Counted from the stretch's first letter, positions 54,066-63,621 are shown. The stretch is DNA of 64,000 nt from CAZRCZ01 sp964598765 (GCA_964598765.1 CAZRCZ010000004.1:1-64000), one strand, 5' to 3'. The notes: generated from the letters alone by a model not told the origin. Numbers and translations are program-made.

Positions 54066-55895
54066 TCAATTCTTGTCCGAGGCGTTCGCGGACGCGAGGG
54101 TCTTGGGAAAATTACGCGCGAAATAGGCTTCAAAAAGATCGCGCGCGATGGGGGCGGAGACCGCGCCGCCGTGTCCCCCTTTTTCGATCAAGACCACGAG
54201 GCAAATCGTCGGCGCATCCAACGGCGCGAATGCGACAAACCAGCCGTTCGTGCTTTTTTGTTGGGCCACTTCCGCCGATCCCGTTTTGCCCGCGACGTTC
54301 CATTCGGGCTTGAACCCCGCGCTGAAGGCCGTTCCCTCCTTGACCTGCGCGACTCTGCGAAATCCCTCCAGCAAAATCCGCCGTTGATCTTCGTTGATCG
54401 GCAATTGATCGAGCAGTTGAGGTTCACAGCGACGGACGACCTGACCCGTCGGCTTGCGCTCTTCCTTGAAGACGTGGGGACGATACCGCTTGCCGCCGTT
54501 GCCCAGCGCGGAGTATGCCGCGACCAGTTGCATCGGCGTCGCGGAGATCAACGCCCCTTGTCCGATCCCCATCTGCACGACCGAGCCTTGGAAGACAGTT
54601 TCGGATTCCGGACGACCCAGCACTCCCGAAGTTTCATATCCTTCAAGGGCAAGGTCTATTCCCGTCGGACGGCCAAAACCGAAGGCGAGCGCGGTCTCGG
54701 TCATTTTTTGGCGTCCGATCCGATCCGCCCAGCGGTAGAAAAAGACATTGCAGGATTTCTGAATCGCGCCGTAAAGATCGAGCCATTCGTGTCCGCTTCG
54801 CACGTCGCAGTAAAAAGGCCATTTCAAATTGGCGAGCGAATAGCTTCCATCGCAATACCCTTTTTCGTCGGGATCAAAACCCGCGAGCAAGCCCGCCGAG
54901 GCGGTGACCACCTTGAACGTCGAGCCGGGAGAATACGCGCTACGAAACGCCTTGTTGTAAGTGGAGCGTTCGCCGTTCGCGATGCCGCGTGTCGGCTCGT
55001 TGGAGTCGTAATCGGGTTTGCTGATCAGCGCCAGAATCGCGCCGTCGCGCGGGTCCATGACGACGATCACCCCATTTTGATCGGCCATCAGCGCGTCGGC
55101 CTTGGCCTGCAGTTCCAAGTCTATCGTCAGGACCACGTCGTTCCCGCGAGTCGAAGCATCTTCCACCCAATTCGAGCGGGGACGGCCTTGGGCGTCGCGG
55201 ATGTAAATCTCCTTTCCATGCACTCCGCGGAGGGACGATTCAAATTGTCGCTCTGCTCCCATTTTTCCTATCTTATCCTCGCGCAGATAACCTTTTTCGA
55301 GGTAGCCGTCCATCTGGTTTGGCGCAATCGCCCCGACGTAACCGGTGACGTGCGCCAGCAACGAGCCGTAGGGATACTCGCGGCTGTATCGCGGTTCGAT
55401 CACCACGCCGGGCAATTCGTAGGCGCGTTCCAGAACCGGACCAATGGCATGGAGATCAAGATCGCGTGCCAGCGCGAGGCTTTTCCACTTCGGGCGAAGC
55501 TTGACCACCGCTTCGGCCTTCTTGCGCAATTCGGGGCGTCCCATCAGATCGGCCAGACGGTCAATCGCCCGCGAGATTTGATCGGGTTTCAAACCGAAGG
55601 GACTCATCTCGATATCGTAAAGCGTGCGATTGAAGGCGACGGTCGTTCCGTCGCCCGTCATGATTTTGCCCCGCGGACCGCTGATGGGGCGCTCAAAGAT
55701 GAAATTATGCTCGGAAAGCTCGTAGAAATAAGGACCGCGCAGAATGGTCAGGTAATAAATTCGGACGCCGAAAACGGTGAGGATCGCAAAAGCGGCCAAT
55801 CCCAGAATGCCCAGCCGCCATGTGACGAAGGGCGCATTTTCCCGCGTCGGGCGTCCGTGCTCTTCGAGCGATGTGTTAGGCGCGGCTCGCACCAT
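54066..55895 (-). CDS. mrdA: Penicillin-binding protein 2 (elongation transpeptidase)
   Basis: 609 residues. One membrane anchor (about 27-47, LGILGLAAFAILTVFGVRIYYL), a pedestal domain with RGKIMTGDGTTVAFNRTLYDIEM, and the transpeptidase domain with the nucleophile YSPGSTFKVVTASAG, SCN-type KSCNVFFYR and KTGSAE, in order. It cross-links peptidoglycan during rod-shaped elongation. ATG at 55895. An mreB/rodA partner is not in the window. Confidence 0.94.
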   Translation of the reverse strand: MVRAAPNTSLEEHGRPTRENAPFVTWRLGILGLAAFAILTVFGVRIYYLTILRGPYFYELSEHNFIFERPISGPRGKIMTGDGTTVAFNRTLYDIEMSPFGLKPDQISRAIDRLADLMGRPELRKKAEAVVKLRPKWKSLALARDLDLHAIGPVLERAYELPGVVIEPRYSREYPYGSLLAHVTGYVGAIAPNQMDGYLEKGYLREDKIGKMGAERQFESSLRGVHGKEIYIRDAQGRPRSNWVEDASTRGNDVVLTIDLELQAKADALMADQNGVIVVMDPRDGAILALISKPDYDSNEPTRGIANGERSTYNKAFRSAYSPGSTFKVVTASAGLLAGFDPDEKGYCDGSYSLANLKWPFYCDVRSGHEWLDLYGAIQKSCNVFFYRWADRIGRQKMTETALAFGFGRPTGIDLALEGYETSGVLGRPESETVFQGSVVQMGIGQGALISATPMQLVAAYSALGNGGKRYRPHVFKEERKPTGQVVRRCEPQLLDQLPINEDQRRILLEGFRRVAQVKEGTAFSAGFKPEWNVAGKTGSAEVAQQKSTNGWFVAFAPLDAPTICLVVLIEKGGHGGAVSAPIARDLFEAYFARNFPKTLASANASDKN

Positions 55896-56040
55896 TGATT
55901 CTCCCGTCCAACTTTCATCCTAATAGACACGCTTGCCCTTCCAGAAGCCAAATTTTTCTTCCTTATCGCCCGTAACTTTGTTTGGGTGGAGGGAACTCAA
56001 ACGGAACGCGCCGAACCGCGCGGGACAAAGGACGACAAAC

Positions 56041-56550
56041 ATGGCTGATTGGACGATAAAACCGCAGGAATTCCGGGAGGGATCGGGAGGACACGCCGGG
56101 GCGTTCCCCGAATTGGAGCCGGAACTTCGGGACGCGGTGATTGAGCGATTTAACGAAAACAAAAGATTTTTCAACGGCTACCTCGGCATGAGGCTCGTGG
56201 ACATCAAGCGGGGCTACGCCAAGCTGGAAATCGAGAACGTTCCCCACCTGTGTCAGCCGGCGATGGTCATGCACGGCGGGGCGAGTTTTGGTCTGGCCGA
56301 CACGTCCGTGGCGTTCGCGCTGACCGGCTTGTATGGATTCGACAAGGCCATGCTGACGGTCGAGATGAAGATCAATTATTTGGAGCGGATTCCACTGGGA
56401 TTGGTCACCGCCGAGGCGTTCGTTCTTCGCGCCACGCCCAAGAGCGCGTATGCGGAGGTGGACGTTTGGGCGGCGGGAAAATTGGCCGCCCGCGCGACCA
56501 CGACCTACATCATCCGGCCTCTGGCCGCCGTAAAGCCGCAAACGGCGTGA
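56041..56550 (+). CDS. PaaI-type hotdog-fold thioesterase
   Basis: 169 residues. Hotdog core with GYLGMRLVDIKRGYAKLEIE, then MVMHGGASFGLADTSVAFAL (the HGG motif) and VEMKINYLERIPLG. Thioesterase acting on acyl- or aryl-CoA. ATG at 56041 has AAGGA 9 bases upstream. Divergent from PBP2. Confidence 0.88.
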   Translation: MADWTIKPQEFREGSGGHAGAFPELEPELRDAVIERFNENKRFFNGYLGMRLVDIKRGYAKLEIENVPHLCQPAMVMHGGASFGLADTSVAFALTGLYGFDKAMLTVEMKINYLERIPLGLVTAEAFVLRATPKSAYAEVDVWAAGKLAARATTTYIIRPLAAVKPQTA

Positions 56551-56616
56551 CCGCGTCGCGCGCCGTTTGCAATCCCGTTCCCATTCGCTTATCTTCTTCC
56601 GGCGGGTTTGCAAACG

Positions 56617-57180
56617 ATGCGAATGAAACCGATTTTATTTCTGCTTGTGATTTTCGCCTTCGGGATGATGGGCTACACTTTTTCCATCGGCTGGAGCTAC
56701 CATCTGCATCGCGCCGTGCAGGAGAGAGAAAATCCGGCGGGGAAGCCCAAAGACATGATTCCCGCCTCCGGGCCGACCATCGGTTCGCATTTCATTTGGG
56801 GCATGATGACCGGCATTGCGGTCAGCCTGACGCACACGATCGTCCTGACCTATTTCCTCGGAACCGGAAAGGCGATCAAGGAGCAGATGGAGCTCCGCCA
56901 ATGGGACAGCAAAGATTACGATGATTGGAAAAAATTGATGGCCAAGGCGGTGATTCCCGCCAGTCTCGGCATAGTCTTGATCGTGATCGCGGCCTTTTCG
57001 GGGGGATTTACGCTCATCGGCAAATTTCCGCCGTCGGTTCACATGGTGATCGCCGCCGTCGGCATCTTTGGACAAGTTCCGATTTATCTTCGGGAATTTG
57101 CCGTCATCAGGCTCAACGGCGAGTTGATGGATAAGATCATCGAGAAACTCGGCGGGGACGATCTGAAATTAACTCTGTAG
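56617..57180 (+). CDS. Uncharacterised membrane protein
   Basis: 187 residues beginning MRMKPILFLLVIFAFGMMG. Three to four membrane segments: 5-24, about 60-82 (IWGMMTGIAVSLTHTIVLTYFLG), about 107-127 (VIPASLGIVLIVIAAFSGG) and about 138-155. A charged cytoplasmic segment (MELRQWDSKDYDDWKKL) lies between. Not recognised. It may be co-transcribed with the thioesterase, 66 bases upstream. Confidence 0.6.
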   Translation: MRMKPILFLLVIFAFGMMGYTFSIGWSYHLHRAVQERENPAGKPKDMIPASGPTIGSHFIWGMMTGIAVSLTHTIVLTYFLGTGKAIKEQMELRQWDSKDYDDWKKLMAKAVIPASLGIVLIVIAAFSGGFTLIGKFPPSVHMVIAAVGIFGQVPIYLREFAVIRLNGELMDKIIEKLGGDDLKLTL

Positions 57181-57194
57181 GCGTTTCGCATTTT

Positions 57195-58316
57195 CTACAT
57201 TTCCGTCAGACGGTAGATTCCGACTTTGTTCTTGTTCCAAAATCCGGCGTAAACCAAATCCTCCGATAGCGTCAGCGTGTTGACTTCGCAAGATGCGCCA
57301 AGGATGTCTTCAAAAACCGGATGCAGGGGATCCTTCAAGTCGAATACGTTGAGAAACCCATCGGTGTGTCCCTTCAAGGCTCCAACGACCAAAAAGCGGG
57401 ACCGCCACAACACCATGGATTTGAATTCAACCGGACTAGCGGGGATATAGCGGCTGGCGATGAACGGTTGTTCGGGATCGCGCATGTCCATGACGGTAAA
57501 ACCCAACGAGCGATTGGAGAGCACCGCGTAATTTCCAAGCGGCACGGCTTGATCGCAGTAAGTCCCGATATGAAATTGATGCGCCAAACGGGGAAACGAA
57601 GGGGACGCAAGATCAAGGACTTGCAATCCGGTGTCGCATCCATCGGCCACCAGCAACCAGTGAGGAGCATGGAAGATGGATTGGCGCGTATGGTCGAAAT
57701 GCCCGAGGCACGCCGGACATTCGGTCTCTTCATTGAATTCCACGGGAAGACTCCTCAAACCCGCTCCCCCACAGGAGAGATAGAAATTATCTCCCGCCCG
57801 AGCGATCGAAATCGCCCGTTCGCTGTAGTTGCCCGGAAGATGTTTAATGCCTCTGAATACCGGTTTGAGGGGGTCGGTTGCGTCATATATCGAAAGTCCC
57901 TGAATTCGATCCAGCACGAATAGCCGATGACGCTCCTCGTCCGGATAAAAACCAACGATCACCCGCGCCTTGGGATCATGGGGCTTGACCATTCCCTCGA
58001 AACGCTCGACGGCCCGAGGATGGATCGGATCGGCGGCGTCCAAAATTTCCCACCCGTCGAAACCCATCGCCGCGTAGAGCGCGTTTCCCATAACCGCCAT
58101 GTTTAAGACGGATCCCGGAAGTTGGAATTCGGAGACCAACTCCATTTTCACCGTCGGATTGGCCGGAGGAGTCCGCGCGGCGACGGGAAGTTCACGCAAT
58201 CGCCCGTCGGGCCGTCCCGGAGACCACATCCGCGCCACTTGCGCGCACGCGACCGAAAGTCCGATTCCCACCGCCGCAAAACCGAGCAGGTTTGTCCAAG
58301 AAGACCTCAACGCCAT
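57195..58316 (-). CDS. Exported LVIVD-repeat beta-propeller protein
   Basis: 373 residues. N-terminal hydrophobic segment (LLGFAAVGIGLSVACAQ), probably a signal anchor. Repeated units of the LVIVD type appear: LYAAMGFDGWEILDAADPIHPR, LFVLDRIQGLSIYDATDPLKPV, LLVADGCDTGLQVLDLASPSFPRL, AVLSNRSLGFTVMDMRDPEQPF, FLVVGALKGHTDGFLNVFDLKD. These form a propeller outside the cytoplasm. Convergent with the upstream membrane protein gene; function unknown. Confidence 0.8.
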   Translation of the reverse strand: MALRSSWTNLLGFAAVGIGLSVACAQVARMWSPGRPDGRLRELPVAARTPPANPTVKMELVSEFQLPGSVLNMAVMGNALYAAMGFDGWEILDAADPIHPRAVERFEGMVKPHDPKARVIVGFYPDEERHRLFVLDRIQGLSIYDATDPLKPVFRGIKHLPGNYSERAISIARAGDNFYLSCGGAGLRSLPVEFNEETECPACLGHFDHTRQSIFHAPHWLLVADGCDTGLQVLDLASPSFPRLAHQFHIGTYCDQAVPLGNYAVLSNRSLGFTVMDMRDPEQPFIASRYIPASPVEFKSMVLWRSRFLVVGALKGHTDGFLNVFDLKDPLHPVFEDILGASCEVNTLTLSEDLVYAGFWNKNKVGIYRLTEM

Positions 58317-58488
58317 GGAGCGACTCTAGCCGACGAGGCGGAGGCTTGTCGAGCATTGCCCTTGCTTCCGAGGCGTCTCTGTCTTATGATGCACCTCGTC
58401 GCGGAAGGGACGTTCATTTCCCCTTCCCAAATAGGTCGGAGGCAATCTCCCCCTTCCCGGTCACTTCTTCTCAAAGGTGCAGTTGTCC

Positions 58489-59529
58489 ATGCCGAAAAAG
58501 AACAAAGCGTCCAAGCTCCTCCCCGCGCCTTCTCCAGCGGTGGAAATTTTCGATCAACCGCCACAGGTTGCGGAAGGCGAAATTTCCTCGTCCGCCTGCG
58601 CCGTCGCGGTCATTGAAGAAATTCCGCCAAGCGTTCCCGCTGTCATGGATCAACCGAAATTGCTGACCGAGGAACCTGTCGGCGAGCCGGTCGCGGAGAT
58701 TATCGCCGCCGGATCGGATCCCAGTCTTGCCGACGTGCGTGAATTGATGGCGGCCATTGAGGCGATGCTGTTCGCTTCGCCCGAACCCATTCCGATCAAG
58801 CGAATGGCCGAAGCGTTGGAGGGAACCGGCGCCGACACCAAAGCGGTGCGCGAGGCCCTGCATGAATTGATTCAGTCCTACGACGCGCAGACGGGGGGAT
58901 TGCAAATCTTGGAAACCTCCGTCGGGTTTCAAATGGCCACGCGCGAGCGTTTCGCGGAAATCATCGGCCGTCTCGGCTCCAAGCGCAAACGACAAGTCTT
59001 GAGCAACGCCACGCTCGAAACGCTGGCGATTATCGCCTATCGTCAACCGGTTATCCGCGCCGTCGTTGAGACGATCCGCGGCGTCGAGTCCAGCGGCACA
59101 ATTCGCAATCTGCTCGACATGGGACTTATCGAAATCACGGGCTACAAGGAAGTGATCGGTCGTCCGCCGATGTATGGGACAACGGCAAAATTCCTTCGCG
59201 CTTTTGGTTTGCGCGGTGTCAAGGATTTACCTTCGATTCGCGGTTTGCGCGAAAGGTTCGCCGAGGAAGGGGTGGTTCTGACCACGCCGCAACCGGTCGT
59301 TGAAAACGGCCTTTCAACTCCGTCCGATGTTCCTGTCGAAAACGCGAATCCTTCGGCCGAACCCGAGGCGAACGGCCAAAGCGTCGACCAAGCCATTTCG
59401 TCGAACGACTCCTTGACCTTGGCGGCGCAGGAATTGGCGGAACGAATGGAGGATGCTCCGAATGCCGAAACCGACAATCCGGAATGGTTCGATGATGATG
59501 ATGAACCCGTCGCCGGTCCTTTGGCGTGA
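58489..59529 (+). CDS. scpB: Segregation and condensation protein B
   Basis: 346 residues. ScpB dimerises in the SMC-ScpAB condensin. Winged-helix core: IEAMLFASPEPIPIKRMAEAL, GLQILETSVGFQMATR, the signature LSNATLETLAIIAYRQPVIRA, and RGVESSGTIRNLLDMGLI...GRPPMYGTTAKFLRAF. The N-terminal 70 residues and the acidic C-terminal tail are extra low-complexity regions. ATG at 58489 chosen; GTG 58477 is possible. It begins a plus-strand run with a pseudouridine synthase. Confidence 0.95.
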   Translation: MPKKNKASKLLPAPSPAVEIFDQPPQVAEGEISSSACAVAVIEEIPPSVPAVMDQPKLLTEEPVGEPVAEIIAAGSDPSLADVRELMAAIEAMLFASPEPIPIKRMAEALEGTGADTKAVREALHELIQSYDAQTGGLQILETSVGFQMATRERFAEIIGRLGSKRKRQVLSNATLETLAIIAYRQPVIRAVVETIRGVESSGTIRNLLDMGLIEITGYKEVIGRPPMYGTTAKFLRAFGLRGVKDLPSIRGLRERFAEEGVVLTTPQPVVENGLSTPSDVPVENANPSAEPEANGQSVDQAISSNDSLTLAAQELAERMEDAPNAETDNPEWFDDDDEPVAGPLA

Positions 59530-59640
59530 TTGCGGATTGTGGATTAAAAGAGAGAGATTCCAGATTGAGAAATCAATCCGTGTAATCTGCGAAATCTATG
59601 GCTTCCTCCTTGGCGGTTTTGGCGTCTCGGCGGTTAATTT
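59528..59640. repeat. Dispersed repeats, GATTGCGGATTGTGGATT and CTTGGCGGTTTTGGCG
   Basis: 59528-59546 (GATTGCGGATTGTGGATTA) is an inverted-orientation relative of 62516-62547; 59601-59636 (CTTCCTCCTTGGCGGTTTTGGCG...) is of the CCAAGGCGCCAAG family. Confidence 0.55.
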
Positions 59641-59661
59641 CATGAAACATCAAATCCTCCC

Positions 59662-60381
59662 GTGCGGCTGAATCAATTTCTCGCCCGTTGCGGCGTGGCC
59701 TCGCGCCGAAAGGCGGAGGAATGGATTCGTGCGGGGCGCGTGACGGTCAATGGAACCGTCGTTCAGAATCTTTCGACAACGATTGATCCCGAGCGGGATC
59801 GGGTAGAGATCGAAGGACGCGAGCTTCGGCCTCCGGCGCAGTTCATCCATCTCGCGCTCAATAAGCCCGCCGGTTACGACGTCACCCGTTCCGATCCGCA
59901 CAGCCGGAAAACAATTTACGATCTTCTCCCCGCCGAACATTCCAAGACTGTCGGTGCCGTGGGACGGCTCGACCGCGCGACCACCGGTCTCTTGCTCTTG
60001 ACCGATGACGGCGATTTGGCGTTCCGCCTGACGCATCCGCGCCATGGCGTCGAGAAGGAATATCTTGCCTACGGTCCGGAGGAGCCGACGCCGCGACAAA
60101 TCTCGCAATTGATGCGGGGCGTCGCGCTGGAGGATGGCATCGCCCGAGCGTTGCGCGCCGAAGAGGCTCCGGTCAAGGAAAGCGCATCTCCCGCGCTCCG
60201 AATCGTTCTTGCCTCCGGGCGAAAAAGAATCGTTCGCCGAATGTGCAAGGCGGTCGGATTTGAATTATCCCTTCTGCACCGAGTCCGCGTCGGCCCCATC
60301 TGGCTCGGCGATCTCGCGCCGGGGCAATGCCGCCCGTTGAACGCGGATGAAATTTCCGCCTTGCGCAAAGCCTCAAATTAG
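59662..60381 (+). CDS. Ribosomal large subunit pseudouridine synthase (RluB/RsuA family)
   Basis: 239 residues. S4 domain MRLNQFLARCGVASRRKAEEWI (RNA-binding), then the pseudouridine synthase domain with LNKPAGYDVT, the catalytic Asp in GAVGRLDRATTGLLLLTDDG, and the terminal RKRIVRRMCKAVGFELSLLHRVRVG. GTG start at 59662. rRNA target likely U2605 (RluB) or U516 (RsuA), not decidable from sequence alone. Confidence 0.92.
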   Translation: MRLNQFLARCGVASRRKAEEWIRAGRVTVNGTVVQNLSTTIDPERDRVEIEGRELRPPAQFIHLALNKPAGYDVTRSDPHSRKTIYDLLPAEHSKTVGAVGRLDRATTGLLLLTDDGDLAFRLTHPRHGVEKEYLAYGPEEPTPRQISQLMRGVALEDGIARALRAEEAPVKESASPALRIVLASGRKRIVRRMCKAVGFELSLLHRVRVGPIWLGDLAPGQCRPLNADEISALRKASN

Positions 60382-60407
60382 CGTTCGATCTTTCCGAGGT
60401 CTGAAGG

Positions 60408-60959
60408 ATGCAAGCCAGCGCGCCATTTCGTATCGGTCAGGGTATTGACGTCCACCCTTTTGCGGAGGGACGAAAACTCATCATCGGCGGCGTCGAAGTC
60501 CCGCATCCGTTTGGCCTGCAGGGGCACAGCGACGCCGACGTTCTATCCCACGCCATCGGCGACTCGCTCTTGGGGGCGGCCGGTCTCGGAGACCTCGGCG
60601 AACATTTTCCGGACACGGACGCAAAATACAAGAACGCGGACAGCCGGACTTTTCTGCGCCAAATCGCGAAACTTCTCAAATCCGCCGGATGGGGAATCTT
60701 CAATGTTGACGCAACGCTCATCGCCGAGGCGCCGCGGTTCGCTTCGCATGTTCCCCGGATAAAACAGACGTTGGCCGCTTCTCTGGAAATTTCTCCGGAT
60801 CAGATCAACATCAAAGCGACGACGACGGAAGAACTCGGATTCACGGGGCGCCGGGAAGGGATCGCCGCGATGGCTGTCGCGTTGATCGGAAAGACGGAAC
60901 CCAAGAGTTCTCGAACGAGAAAACCTCAAAAGAAACGCGCAAGGAGAAAACGAACATGA
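60408..60959 (+). CDS. ispF: 2-C-methyl-D-erythritol 2,4-cyclodiphosphate synthase
   Basis: 183 residues including a basic tail. MEP-pathway enzyme forming MECDP. Zinc-site motif GIDVHPF and the His in HSDADVLSHAIGDSLLGA, GDLGEHFPDTD, and the nucleotide-binding TTTEELGFTGRREGIAAMAVAL. The C-terminal KSSRTRKPQKKRARRKR extension is unusual. ATG at 60408. It overlaps the next gene's ATG by four bases. Confidence 0.96.
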   Translation: MQASAPFRIGQGIDVHPFAEGRKLIIGGVEVPHPFGLQGHSDADVLSHAIGDSLLGAAGLGDLGEHFPDTDAKYKNADSRTFLRQIAKLLKSAGWGIFNVDATLIAEAPRFASHVPRIKQTLAASLEISPDQINIKATTTEELGFTGRREGIAAMAVALIGKTEPKSSRTRKPQKKRARRKRT

Positions 60960-61393
60960 CCGAACCCCGCCCGCAAAATTATGAAAACCATCGGAGCTAC
61001 GACAAAATTTACATGTCCGCCGGACCGCTGATGCTAGTCGCCTTGATTTTGGCGTTGATCTCCTTGATCCGCCATCCGCGCTTGGAATCGGGAGCGATTG
61101 CGCTCCTGATTTTCGCCGCGTTCATCGTCGGCTTCAAACTTCGATCCTACGCCATCATTCTTCAGAATCGAATCATCCGGCTCGAAATGCGTCTGCGGCT
61201 GGAAAAATTGCTCAAGGGAGATTTGGAGGGAAAGGGAGGGGAATTGCTCCTTTCCCAATTGGTCGGTTTGCGGTTCGCCTCCGACTCGGAAATTCCCGAT
61301 TTGACCCGAAAAATTCTGGCCGAGAACATCACCAAGGCCGACGAGGTCAAACGGCTCGTGAAAAATTGGCAGTCCGATCATTTGCGGGTCTAA
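60956..61393 (+). CDS. DUF6526 family small membrane protein
   Basis: 145 residues. Two membrane segments (about 24-42, LMLVALILALISLI; about 49-64, IALLIFAAFIVGFKL). The segments PQNYENHRSYDKIYM, LRSYAIILQNRIIRLEMRLRL and LVGLRFASDSEIPDL, then ENITKADEVKRLVKNWQSDHLRV, are family-typical. Function unknown. Starts at ATGA within the ispF stop, so it is coupled to it. Confidence 0.8.
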   Translation: MTEPRPQNYENHRSYDKIYMSAGPLMLVALILALISLIRHPRLESGAIALLIFAAFIVGFKLRSYAIILQNRIIRLEMRLRLEKLLKGDLEGKGGELLLSQLVGLRFASDSEIPDLTRKILAENITKADEVKRLVKNWQSDHLRV

Positions 61394-61429
61394 TGGATTG
61401 AGAACTTCGGATTGCTCGGAGTCGTCAGA

Positions 61430-62131
61430 GTGAATTATTCCTTTCTCGATCTCGACCGCGAGGACAAACTCGCCCTCGTCACGCTGAATCGTCCGGAAAA
61501 GCGCAATGCACTCTCCATCGAACTGCGCAATCAGCTCGACTCCGCGCTGAGAGAATTGGAAAAAGACGACGCCGTCAGCGTCGTCGTTCTTCTTGCCGAT
61601 GGTCTCGTTTTTTGCGCCGGATTCGACACGAAGGAATTTTACGACCGTTCGCCGGATCATCTTCGCGCCATGAAAGATTCCTCGGAACGCTATCATCGCC
61701 GGCTTGCGGAATTCGCCAAGCCGATCATTGCCGGAATTCAAGGACCCGCGATGGGAGGAGGATTCGATCTGGCCACGCTGTGCGACGTTCGGATCGCCGC
61801 GCCCGAAGCGGCCTTCGCGCATCCCGAAATCAAATTCGGCGCTCCCGCGCTTTTCGGTCCGCTTAAAGAAATCATCGGCGGCGGATTGGCCCGCGATTTG
61901 GTCCTGACCGGCAGAACGATTGACGCCCCGGAGGCGTTGCGCATCGGGTTCGTTTCGCAAATCGTCCCTGCGTCCGAACTCAAGGAGGCGTGCTTGAAAA
62001 CCGCGCGAGCCATCGCCGAATCGCCCCAGCAAACATTGAAGGCGATCAAGAGGCAAATCGTGTTATCCTATGGCGGATGGGAAGGTTATACGAAGGGCGC
62101 GAGCGGCGACGCATTTTTTGATTTTCTCTAA
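61430..62131 (+). CDS. Enoyl-CoA hydratase/isomerase family protein
   Basis: 233 residues, crotonase fold. ALVTLNRPEKRNALS, VVLLADGLVFCAGFDTKEF (oxyanion hole), IAGIQGPAMGGGFDLATLCDVRIAA and AALFGPLKEIIGGGLARDLVLTG-type substrate region. The catalytic Glu positions read PEIKFGAPALF with a Glu early. GTG at 61430 is chosen because GGAG lies 8 bases upstream; TTG at 61412 is an alternative. It follows the DUF6526 gene by 36 bases. Confidence 0.85.
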   Translation: MNYSFLDLDREDKLALVTLNRPEKRNALSIELRNQLDSALRELEKDDAVSVVVLLADGLVFCAGFDTKEFYDRSPDHLRAMKDSSERYHRRLAEFAKPIIAGIQGPAMGGGFDLATLCDVRIAAPEAAFAHPEIKFGAPALFGPLKEIIGGGLARDLVLTGRTIDAPEALRIGFVSQIVPASELKEACLKTARAIAESPQQTLKAIKRQIVLSYGGWEGYTKGASGDAFFDFL

Positions 62132-62176
62132 ACCGCCGATGCACGCGGACGCGCGCCGAAAAGAAGGATAAAGTTT

Positions 62177-62467
62177 GTGGAAACGGGAATGCTCGAACTC
62201 ATGGTCGTCGCCGCGATTGCGGTGCTGATCCTCGGTCCCGACGAGGTCCGACGGTTGGCCAAGGTCGCGGGGAAATGGATGGGAGAGGTCCGTCGCATGA
62301 GCGACGAGTTCACGAGCGAACTCAAGCGCGAGGCCGAATTGCTCGACATTCGGGAAAAAACTCTCGCGCTCGAAAAGAAGAAACTTGCGACGCCGGAAAA
62401 GACGGATGACGAATCCTTAAAGAACTACCACGCCACCGACAATCAATCCCCGACGCAACCGTCATAG
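62177..62467 (+). CDS. Twin-arginine translocase TatA/TatB-type protein
   Basis: 96 residues. N-terminal single membrane helix (LELMVVAAIAVLILGPDEV) preceded by a Glu-Gly segment and followed by the hinge Gly-Pro and an amphipathic helix (RRLAKVAGKWMGEVRRM), then a charged tail. TatB-like in the acidic tail. GTG at 62177 has AAGGA 9 bases upstream. Fits the Tat signals on the oxidoreductase gene and is part of the plus-strand scpB-ispF run. Confidence 0.8.
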   Translation: METGMLELMVVAAIAVLILGPDEVRRLAKVAGKWMGEVRRMSDEFTSELKREAELLDIREKTLALEKKKLATPEKTDDESLKNYHATDNQSPTQPS

Positions 62468-62515
62468 CGCCAAAAGCGTTCAGCCACAGATTGCGCAGAT
62501 TAAGACGCTCGTTTC

Positions 62516-62547
62516 GATCCGCAATCTACAATCCACAATCCGCAATC
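62516..62547. repeat. Dispersed repeat CAATCCGCAATC family
   Basis: GATCCGCAATCTACAATCC ACAATCCGCAATC-type tandem, roughly inverse to 59528-59546. It lies in the gap between the Tat gene and moaA. Confidence 0.6.
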
Positions 62548-62550
62548 ACC

Positions 62551-63546
62551 TTATCCTCCCAACTGCATCATGCTGTAGGTTGGCGCGGCGTAGAGGCCGT
62601 CGTTGATGTGGTGTTGCTCCGGTTTGTTGCGGACGGCGGTCAGGACCAGTTCGTGAAGGTCGTCGTCGGTCGCGCCCGCGCGGAAGGCCGACCGCAAATC
62701 CACCTCGCCGTTGCTGATGAGACAGCCGCGCAGTTTGCCGTCCGAGGTCAGGCGCATCCGGTTGCATCCGGCGCAAAATTCCTCGGTCACCGCGCTGATG
62801 CATCCGATTTTCCCGCGCGCGCCGCGAATCCGCCAATAGCGCGCCGGACCCGCCGTCGGCGAGTCATTCTCAATCCGCTCCAATGGTCCCCATTCGCGCT
62901 CAAGAGTCGCGCGGATTTGCGCCGACGGAAAAACGCGCTCCCTGCCCCATTGATCGTGCGTTCCAATGGGCATGTATTCAATGAATCGCGCCGCCAAATC
63001 GTTCTCCAGCGTCAACCCCGCAAAATCCACGATCTCGCCGTCGTTGATCCCTTTCATCACGACCATATTTAATTTGACCGACGGAAATTGGAGCGCGAGC
63101 ACCAAATCCAAAGCGCGGAGAACGTCTTCCAACCCGTCGCGCCGTGCCAACTGTCGGAACGTGTCGGGCTTCATCGTGTCGAGACTGATGTTGAATCCCT
63201 TCAATCCGGTCATCCTCAGACGCCGCGCATGACGTTCCAAGAGCATCGCATTGGTCGAAACATAAACTTCCTTGATGCCGGGAATTTCCATCGCGGGAAT
63301 GATCAGATGGTCAGCCACGTCTTTGCGGACCAGCGGCTCGCCTCCGGTGATTCGCACTTTACGGACTCCCTCGCGCCCGACAATCCGCAGGAGTCGCAGG
63401 ATTTCCTCATACGTCAGCAGTTTTTCCTTTTCGGCGTATTCGACCTCCTCCGACGGTGTGCAATAGAGGCACCGCAAATTGCACCGGTCGGTCACCGAAA
63501 CGCGCAAGTAGGTGATGGTTCGCCCGAAGGGATCAACGAGGGGCAT
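62551..63546 (-). CDS. moaA: GTP 3',8-cyclase (molybdopterin biosynthesis MoaA)
   Basis: 331 residues. Radical SAM enzyme of molybdenum cofactor synthesis. The first Fe-S cluster motif is RCNLRCLYCTPS, with SAM-binding ITGGEPLVRKD and VSTNAMLL. The second cluster is in FCAGCNRMRLTSDGKLRGC. It ends in the conserved Gly-Gly (MMQLGG) required for activity. Frame length and both cysteine motifs are complete. It is divergent-convergent with the Tat gene and preceded by a peroxiredoxin gene. Confidence 0.97.
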   Translation of the reverse strand: MPLVDPFGRTITYLRVSVTDRCNLRCLYCTPSEEVEYAEKEKLLTYEEILRLLRIVGREGVRKVRITGGEPLVRKDVADHLIIPAMEIPGIKEVYVSTNAMLLERHARRLRMTGLKGFNISLDTMKPDTFRQLARRDGLEDVLRALDLVLALQFPSVKLNMVVMKGINDGEIVDFAGLTLENDLAARFIEYMPIGTHDQWGRERVFPSAQIRATLEREWGPLERIENDSPTAGPARYWRIRGARGKIGCISAVTEEFCAGCNRMRLTSDGKLRGCLISNGEVDLRSAFRAGATDDDLHELVLTAVRNKPEQHHINDGLYAAPTYSMMQLGG

Positions 63547-63621
63547 AGCGATCTCCGTGGTTCATCAATAACACAGATCGGGGCGCGGATGACACCCCGA
63601 ACATGCGTTCCGAATCTTGAG

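Noticed and set aside
53967..55898. A 643-residue plus-strand frame opposite PBP2
   Set aside because: The opposite strand carries a complete PBP2 with STFK, SCN and KTG motifs, so this frame is a shadow.
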